Below, one piece after another: positions 56,743-64,000 of a DNA stretch of 64,000 nucleotides. Origin of the DNA: Heliocidaris tuberculata (Eukaryota; Echinodermata; Echinoidea; Camarodonta; Echinometridae); contig CM046845.1 in NCBI GenBank assembly GCA_025618425.1, positions 32,428,277-32,492,276 of the forward strand, given 5' to 3'. The notes beneath the pieces are model-generated. The model was not told where the DNA came from and searched no databases. It saw only the letters and a list, made by a program, of their open reading frames with translations. Within the stretch, counting starts at the first letter, position 1; each line of letters begins with the position of its first letter. A program made the position numbers and the translations under genes.

Positions 56743-58422
56743 TCATAAATAGACCTGTCTAGCGTTCTTATTCGTAGCATCGCCATCATTCACAATGACT
56801 GTATTAATGCTATAGATTGACGTCGGACCAGTATGCTCGGAATCGTACGAGAAAGCGCTATTGACATGAGACCTCACCGTTGAACTGCGACAAATCTCTT
56901 CAAAGTCGACCTGTGTCGATTTCGTGGATGACCAGGGATTGGACTGCTTTTGGTTCGTTCTTAATTTGGATGACTGCTTGGGACCAATACCGATTATTCT
57001 CGAAGAGATATCGAGTTTCGTATCATCATTACTCTGCGATGGTTCAAGATTAAACGCTTTTTTATCATTATCACGTTTATTGTCATCCTCGTTTGGAAGC
57101 TCAAATCGACCGGGACATCGTTTTGTGATGACGTAGATGGACGTCAAGCAGAAACCTTGGATGAAAGTAAAAGTCACGAAGAGTATAGGGACTCGCGTCA
57201 TGAGATCAGCTTCTGGTTGAGGAAAAGATAATCCGATGACGGAGGTTGCCAGGAGGCTATTCTGAGACCCTGTTTCGATTGCAATTGTGATGGCGGAGCG
57301 GTTAGAGAGACACGTGAGTTTAGCTATGAAGAAACCTAGAAGACCAGCCACACAGGGCAGGATTATTGCACTGAGATAGAGCTCGGCGGGAGACTGAAAG
57401 GCGAAGTAGTTGGCCCAGAGTCCTGCAGCAAACCCGAGGGTGATAAGGAAAACTGCCAGTGGCTTCAGGAGGCGGTGGAACCACTTGGCGGCTCGAGGGT
57501 ATCGATGGGCGATGAATGTGCCAATGAAAAGGGGTACGACCAGGGTTATGAGCTGGATAAAGATCTGCACGAAAGGGATCGTGATGTTACTGTTGTTGCT
57601 AGCATAAGGAGTAGCGTAGATGAATAGGTTCAAAGGCATCAGACCTAGAGCAATCACTGTCGAGCAGAACGTCATAGTCAGGCTCAATACCAAGTCACAA
57701 TCGAGAAGGAGAGTGAAGATGTTACTCAGCCAACCTCCTGGACATGAACCAATGATGATGAGAGCCACGGACGCTGTAGGTTCGAGGTTCAATACCCTCG
57801 CTAGGAGTGCAGCCACGCCGGGCATCACAATAAACTGGCATATCGCACCAATCACAACTCCAAACGGTCTCCTCATCTTATCTCTGATGACGGTCCATTC
57901 CAGCTTCACTCCCATTGTAACATAACTCACCATCAGCCATACCAACATTACGTAGTTGAAGACAGTCCCCACAGGGCTTGGGTTCCGAATGACTTTGACC
58001 GTAAACGGTTGGATCTGCAGGCTAGGATCAACTATACTCATCTCATCTCTCACCACAAAATCAATTTGCCTGATACCAAATGAAATACCTCTTATTGAAA
58101 TGGTTATAGTCTGTATTCCATCTGTTCGAAGTCTTTGATCGGTCGAACCATTCGAATACACAATCGTCTCATAGATGGGGTTTACCTGAAAGCTCGCCTG
58201 TTCAAGTGCAAACTTTTGCAGATCACTACTCGACGTTTCAATCTGAAGAGTTTTCGTTATCCCGGTAAGGTTTATTCGCAGGTCAGCTCCTGCTCCTTCT
58301 TCTACAATGACAAACTTTACTGGTAGTGTGGTGTAATTAAACTGCGCCCGGGCCACACCCATTAGCAGGAATATGATTGAAAGTATTAAGGTAGCACGAT
58401 ATGACGAGGATTTCGGCGCCAT
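56743..58422 (-). CDS. Intronless SLC10-family transporter, gene D (559 aa)
   Basis: One uninterrupted frame. The ATG at 58422 is preferred because upstream in-frame codons lack ATG, the context is strong (A at -3, G at +4), and translation opens with a signal peptide (residues 1-26, ending GVARA). Residues ~27-150 form a glycosylated extracellular domain (NYT, NLT, NGS) without the QCG start of A-C. The transporter core runs ~152-435: PGGWLSN at ~228-234, LSLTMTFCSTVIALGLMPLNL, IETGSQN with E383/Q387, and the conserved SFPQPEADL. A ~125-residue, Ser/Asn/Lys-rich cytoplasmic tail follows, longer than in B or C. A possible AATAAA lies at 56611-56616, about 130 nt past the stop. It is intact, so it is either a functional retrocopy or a lineage that lost its introns. 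It is more divergent from A-C than those are from each other. Confidence 0.93.
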   Translation of the reverse strand: MAPKSSSYRATLILSIIFLLMGVARAQFNYTTLPVKFVIVEEGAGADLRINLTGITKTLQIETSSSDLQKFALEQASFQVNPIYETIVYSNGSTDQRLRTDGIQTITISIRGISFGIRQIDFVVRDEMSIVDPSLQIQPFTVKVIRNPSPVGTVFNYVMLVWLMVSYVTMGVKLEWTVIRDKMRRPFGVVIGAICQFIVMPGVAALLARVLNLEPTASVALIIIGSCPGGWLSNIFTLLLDCDLVLSLTMTFCSTVIALGLMPLNLFIYATPYASNNSNITIPFVQIFIQLITLVVPLFIGTFIAHRYPRAAKWFHRLLKPLAVFLITLGFAAGLWANYFAFQSPAELYLSAIILPCVAGLLGFFIAKLTCLSNRSAITIAIETGSQNSLLATSVIGLSFPQPEADLMTRVPILFVTFTFIQGFCLTSIYVITKRCPGRFELPNEDDNKRDNDKKAFNLEPSQSNDDTKLDISSRIIGIGPKQSSKLRTNQKQSNPWSSTKSTQVDFEEICRSSTVRSHVNSAFSYDSEHTGPTSIYSINTVIVNDGDATNKNARQVYL

Positions 58423-60083
58423 TGTGGCGACATGTATAGTCTTATAGTCACTGAAGATAAGTATCAACGAGCTAATGATTATACTTGTGATGTTGATGGA
58501 AACTGCATTATGCTGTAGTCATGGCAGTCAGTAATTGTCTTCAATGTCCGTTAAATGGTGGAATAACGAGCTTACAGGCTCTTGAAATGTTTACAAAATT
58601 AACTGCTTACGAGCAGCAAAAGGGTTTCGATAACTGAATACTGAGGCGGATACTCTAAGAATACGCTCTATTCGCTGAATGGGGGGGGGGGGGGGGAGCT
58701 TACTGCTAGTTTAGGTTACAATATGGTTTCGAAAGCACAATATTTTCATCTGCAATACTAATGCCACACAGCTGGAGCTTGCAAACTGCTTCCGCCTAAC
58801 ACTTGTAATAAGACACCCTTTCATGTACAGCTTTGTCGTACTTCTGTTATTTTAAGATCAGCTCATCCCATCAAGAAATCGAACCATTTACAGCACTTGA
58901 ACATGAAACCTGTATTATAGATGAATCAAATTAGAGCACAGTCGGATGTGTAACATTAAGAATGGTTTCCTGACACCGAACTCTGACACTGCTGCCAATG
59001 ATAATGTTAATGATCACATGTCATTCACTGTTAGTTGTGTTTTTATTTCCACGTGTTTGGTGAATATAATTACGATGAATAAAAATTCCAGCACGTGTAC
59101 ATATCATTTGATACTGTCATGGCGTGATTTCAAACAGTCCTCTCTATAAAACCACAATGCAACAACGAATGTCATGCGATCACATTTATTCCATTTCAAA
59201 TCAATTGAATTCAATATATGCTTGAATACGTTTAGCTATACTTAAAAAGTTTCTGCGTTGAGAAATACAATATACTTTGTTCAAATAAATATATCACATA
59301 AAGCATGTCCCATTCATTGTCGGCTGTTGACTCAATATTCTGAATACACTGAAGAACGCTGTTACGTTTATCCTAGAATAAGCACAAAATCACGAGTATG
59401 CAATATTTTGAAGATGAGAGGGTAGCTGAATTAGAGCGGCGTTCCGATGCGATATAAAATGCTCAGAGCTCGAAGGGCGTTAACTCATATCCTTGAACGC
59501 AGATAAACGCCCTGAAAGTCGAACGCATAGTACTGTAGCGCTTTCTCAAACTAAATACAAAGCATCAGCTACAACATACGAGGTAGGCGAAGGACTTTTG
59601 TTGCATCGTTGAGGGGTTTTGTCAGAGAAATCCTTTCAATGCAGACGTTACCGTAAAACTACGGAATTTTCAAAGTTTTTCTTCGCACGCCCTGAAGCGT
59701 GAATAACAAAGAAGAGAATGATACAGGAGAGTGGTGAGAATATTCATCGACTCTGTAGCTACCTTTGGCTTGGCTATATTGTGCAGGTTTTAATGGACAA
59801 AGTACATTTATGGAACGAGGAAATTGCGTTTACCAAGAGCTCTTGAACAAGGGAAGATTAAAAGACCTTGATCAATGCGGTTTACTGATTGGCGTATGAC
59901 AGATAGAAACGAAAATAAAGCTACTGGGGGAAAAGTTCACTTGTGAAAGTGACATACATGTATTACTAAAATTCATTTCCAAAATCATCAGTTTATGAAT
60001 AATACGCAAGTCAAGCAAATTTAAGAAATCCCTAAACATGACCATTAACTCTATTCATATGATTTACACGAATCAGGTATATA
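58423..60083. other. Upstream flank of gene D
   Basis: No gene seen. A G-run lies at 58681-58696. GAAGGGCGTTAACTC occurs at 59472-59486 and recurs at 60085. Confidence 0.5.
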
Positions 60084-60133
60084 AGAAGGGCGTTAACTCT
60101 ATGTAATTTAAGTATACGAGTTAACGCCCTTCT
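60084..60133. repeat. Perfect 16-bp-arm hairpin
   Basis: AGAAGGGCGTTAACTC, an 18-nt spacer, then its exact complement at 60118-60133. Confidence 0.92.
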
Positions 60134-60611
60134 GGTTTTCAGCAGACTGATTTGTGCGTTAGAGCTAGGCCTGGGTGGGTCCATCTTTTTGAAGCATACC
60201 AAAGTCATGGAGTTTCTTACAGATTTCACAATTGTCATACCAACGACAATAAACACAGAATATTATACATTGTATCGTAGAAATGAATAGAAGGCCGGTA
60301 ATCCTAACGTAATTAGGTAGTGTTCACAGGGTTACGCCATAAATTCTTTCAAAGGAAAAAGAACGGAGAAAAGGGATGGTGAGCACTGCTTTGGTTCTCA
60401 ACTTTTCGATCAGTATGCTTTGATCTTCTTCGGGAGAAAATTTCTCCACCATGGGAAGTATATATCGGTAATACTTCAATCACATAATCCTAAGGAGCCT
60501 CCTTGTTCATGTCCGAAGATGCGGACAAGAGAGTAACTTGATCACTGATGCAGGAGAAAGGATGTTAACACAGTCTCCCCCCCCCCCCTCGCATCCTACA
60601 CATCTCCTAAC

Positions 60612-60872
60612 CAGGGGCGGCGCTACAGGGGGGCAGGGGGGCGGCCGCCCCCTATCATTTTTCAAGCGAGCAAAAAAAAAAAAAAAAAAGAGGAAGAAGG
60701 GGGGGGGGGGAAGGAGAAAGAGAAGGGGAAATGGATAAGAGAAGGCTAGGCCATGCAATTATGACATAACTGTTATAGTCCTATTTGTTATTTCAAGACC
60801 CTCGACGTGCGACGTTGCTATACGCGTCATTTTGCCCCCCCCCCCTATTTAAATACCCTGGCGCCGCCCCTG
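60612..60872. mobile_element. Short hAT-type MITE
   Basis: Exact 8-bp duplication CTCCTAAC at 60604-60611 and 60873-60880. Left CAGGGGCGGCGCTAC and right GGCGCCGCCCCTG are inverted. 261 bp. Confidence 0.9.
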
Positions 60873-60880
60873 CTCCTAAC

Positions 60881-62694
60881 CCACACCACATAATGTATGG
60901 ACATGCAGCAGCATAGACAGGAGCTGTATTCATTCATTTCTTCTTTTTAAATCATGATACCCTGCACTATGGAGTTGTTAATCCAATTAATTCTCATTAC
61001 AGTGCAATGCGGTGTAGGTGTCTTCACCAATAATTTACTAATACCTTTTTTAAAATAATGGTAATACTAAGAAGTAAGTATAATTGGAATAATATCCTTC
61101 AAACAAGACTTAGAACTGGAAGTCCCCACAAAGTTGTGACTACAAAGTTTGTAATCTAGTTGTTTTCCTCACATTAGGGTAAAATAAACAACATTCGATG
61201 TAAATTGAATAATCATATAATCATAAATGTACATGTACTTGAAACCATAACTATCAAATAATAAAATGGAAATTACATTATTTAGAAATCAGTATCTTCA
61301 GATGCCAAGGACATGTAAATATCTTCTGTTTTTGAGGTTAATAGGCAAGTTATTCAAAGAAAGCAAATACCTAATGAAATAATACGTGTCTCTTTCACGT
61401 ATTATTTTACGTGAGAGATAAATAATAAAAATTTGTGAATTAATCTGATATTCTTCACCAAATAAGTTTTTTTTTCAAACGCACTTAGATAACAAAAAAA
61501 GACGAGTTTGTCTTTAAACACAGGGGCCGCGGAGCGTTACTGAAAGTGTGTGTGTGTGGGGGGGGGGGGGGCTGATTTGATTACACTCATTAATGATAAT
61601 TTTCGAACCCTTTTTCCGAGGTTTTATCAAACGTGTATCATAATATAATACTTATCCTTGGAACTTTAGAATATGTTTTCCAAGAAGATTAAGATACTAG
61701 TACATGCAGATCAATGACCAATTCAACCCCGCTTTCATTTTTCGTCTGGAATGTTGAATTAGATCCACTATGGTGGTTTACTGCTTTAGGTCCATGCATG
61801 GTAGTAATATAATAGAAATTTTGGGTAATCGAAATGTACCGTCGTGTGAGGATTAATACTTGATGCTCCAACTTGATGCTTCAATGATTCCTATTCGATT
61901 TTGGTTTTCGCATCCTAGAGTGAAATTTTTATCTTTTCTTCGTCGGCAGTAGAATTATGACTTCTCAAACACCGCACGTTCTTGCAATCACCATTTGTAC
62001 CACTTTGTGATAAAGTGGTCTTCCAATAAAACCGAAAAAATAGAGTGCGTCACAGTTCTGGAGAAAGGGTGCAGTCGGGCCAATACTTTTATTGTTCCCT
62101 ACAATAAAAGTAACGGGATACTACAAGCATTTTGGGGAGATAATGGGTACAGTTATATGTTCGCAAAAGCCTTTATAGTCAACAATTTGTAGTTACGAAG
62201 TTTAAACCTATCATTAAATTGTGTGTTTTTTTATATATGTTTTTAAAATTCGAAGAACACTTTTAACTTCTAAACGCCCCATGAATATTCAAATGCATAT
62301 AATTTTTCACCCCCCCCCCAAAAAAAAAAAAAAAAAAATTAATATGGGCTTTGGGATATCCGATATTATTATTCATGATCATAACAATAAAGCACTTACA
62401 ATACACGGTTACAATTATTTACCGAGGTTTTCGTAAACGTTATATATATATATATAGAAAGCCTGAATGTTCGAATGACGTAAGTGTCATTTGATATTTT
62501 GTTATACATCTACTATTAACAACAGATATTTCACTTTCTTTGACATATCTACAATGAGGATTCCAAAGCATATCTCAATACAATTACATTCTGATACATT
62601 ACTCATGCACCACGATGCAGTGTAAGCTTTTTGAAGAAATTAGTAATCCCTTTAAATTACAAATACCACGGAAAAGAGTGCGAAAACCCGGGCG
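60881..62694. other. Intergenic, with a hAT-like fragment
   Basis: 61522-61640 matches the left part of 16918-17086 (GGGGCCGCGGAGCG, then TGATTTGATT and TTTTTCCGAGGTTTTAT). Otherwise no gene. A C-run/A-run is at 62311-62338. Confidence 0.5.
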
Positions 62695-63288
62695 TTAAAG
62701 GGAAATCCAACCTTAATAGCAAGTTGCTTTGAAAGAAAGAGGAAAAATCAGAGAAGCAGATTGGTGAAAGTTTGAACGAAATCGGACAAGCAATAAGAAA
62801 GTTATGAATTTTTGAAAGTTGTAATCACTATGCTTATGGGAATTTCAAATTGGCCGAATAGACAATGTCACTGTGATGTAGCTGTGGACAACTCCCCCAT
62901 TCGCTTTAACATACAAAATGATTAAAATGTCACTTTTTTTTCAAAATGTATTACTCAGTAGAATCTTTTCGTTCATGAAGACCTATAACAATATGCTATC
63001 TCCAATATATTTTGAGTACAGCCCCGAGGGTAAAAGCGCCTCGAACAAAACCGCAAATTAATGATATTTTTTGTGTACGACAAATGGGAGAGTTGTCCAC
63101 AAAAATGTCACAATTGACTCACCAAATTGCCAATTTGAGATTCGCATAGATGTAGTGATCTCATTTTTCAAACATCCATAACTTTCTTAGTCCTTGTCTG
63201 ATTTCTTTCAAACTTTCACCACCCTGTTTTTCTTATTTTTCTACTTTCACACAAATCATCTTATTACCAAGGTTGGATTGCCCTTTAA
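62695..63288. mobile_element. Palindromic MITE, TTAAAGGG family, copy 2
   Basis: 594 bp. Starts TTAAAGGGAAATCCAACCTT and ends AAGGTTGGATTGCCCTTTAA. Long inverted arms share GTGAAAGTTTGAA(C/A)GAAATC and CAAATGGGAGA(G) with copy 1's arms. Confidence 0.87.
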
Positions 63289-63807
63289 AAAGAGTGATAT
63301 TATTTGTACTAAAGGACGTATTCATATGAACAATCTTTATCATTGAGATAAATATATATTATTCCATGGTTGTAAATGTTCACTGCGATAGTATTAATGC
63401 GAGGCTGATTGTTCCTTTTTATAATTTGAAAGACCGAAATAAGAGTTTTGAAATGCACATTTACTTAAAACATTTATCTATAAATTGATTAATGGGTGCT
63501 TCTGGAAAAATTATTTGAAATTATTCAAATACATATATCTCTATGAAATTACTTTAAAAAAAAAATGATAACATGAAGCTTTTCCAAAGTGAATGAATGT
63601 CACCACTATAATAGTTATTGGTGCTTTCATTGGTATTTATGCCTGTATATACCATGTATACTCAGTTATTATGCTGTATAATGAAAGGTCAAATGTGTAT
63701 TGTTTGAGTAGCTATACTGTCTTTTAGTAGTATTCTATGCAAATATTTATATATAATTTTTGTGGGGTTGATCCCAAGATCAACTCCTTACTTTGTTTAA
63801 GAGCTTT

Positions 63808-63810
<3 letters not shown>

Positions 63811-63865
<55 letters not shown>
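63811..63865. repeat. (AT)n tract near right edge
   Basis: About 55 bp of alternating AT. The remaining right edge (63866-64000) holds no identifiable gene. Confidence 0.93.
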
Positions 63866-63868
<3 letters not shown>

Positions 63869-64000
63869 AAGAAATGTTCATCGAACAACGCTGGTGGTCA
63901 CTCATAGTTGTTTTAGTGGAAGTCAGCCATCATTTTGTGTTTTTATACAGTCCTGATGAAGATCATTGATTGAAAGCTTGACAAGCTACGACCGTCTCAT

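Noticed and set aside
63880..64000. Right-edge text (TCCTGATGAAGATC...GAAAGCTTG) resembling the end of a Penelope-like element
   Set aside because: Too short and cut by the window edge to support a call.

Overview
Eukaryotic (animal) DNA: AT-rich, with spliced genes, long introns, many transposons and large microsatellites. The transporter family, the Gmr1-type retrotransposon (reported mainly from deuterostomes) and the SINE/MITE mix suggest a marine invertebrate deuterostome, most likely an echinoderm such as a sea urchin. That assignment is inference; no species-specific gene is present. The only convincing host genes are four members of one family, the SLC10 / bile-acid:sodium symporter (BASS) family. 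They are of the type with a signal peptide and a secreted beta-rich N-terminal domain before the membrane transporter, as in vertebrate SLC10A3/A5.  Layout. Gene A (minus, 430-4218) has three exons here and its last exons lie off the left edge. Gene B (plus, 18332-29933) has six exons, 491 codons. Gene C (minus, 42904-48174) has six exons, 483 codons. Gene D (minus, 56743-58422) is intronless, 559 codons. A and B are head to head with 14 kb between them. B and C converge. D lies 8.6 kb upstream of C on the same strand. All exon joins are in frame at GT-AG sites, and exons 3-5 of B and C have identical lengths (292, 115, 260 bp). This looks like local tandem duplication with inversions plus one intron-free member. 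The transported substrate cannot be read from sequence.  The rest is mostly mobile DNA. Between B and C sits an apparently intact, young LTR retrotransposon (31055-39234) with a 5-bp target duplication (ATAGG), near-identical 1.55-kb LTRs, a primer-binding site, a polypurine tract and one open gag-pol frame. Integrase precedes reverse transcriptase/RNase H in that frame, and the capsid looks SCAN-like: the Gmr1 arrangement. Two dead LINEs lie at 25.99-29.3 kb (last intron of gene B) and 54.86-55.98 kb. Five non-autonomous hAT-type elements carry exact 8-bp target duplications, one of them only 64 bp long. Other elements are TTAA-flanked MITEs, CACT-ended palindromic MITEs, tRNA-headed SINEs, a SINE with a 7SL/Alu-like head, a long perfect-loop hairpin, and (ATT)n, (GAA)n, (CT)n and (AT)n tracts. 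Several insertions are nested.  I found no rRNA, true tRNA gene, CRISPR array or prokaryotic feature. Gene function beyond family level, promoters and UTRs cannot be settled from this sequence alone.
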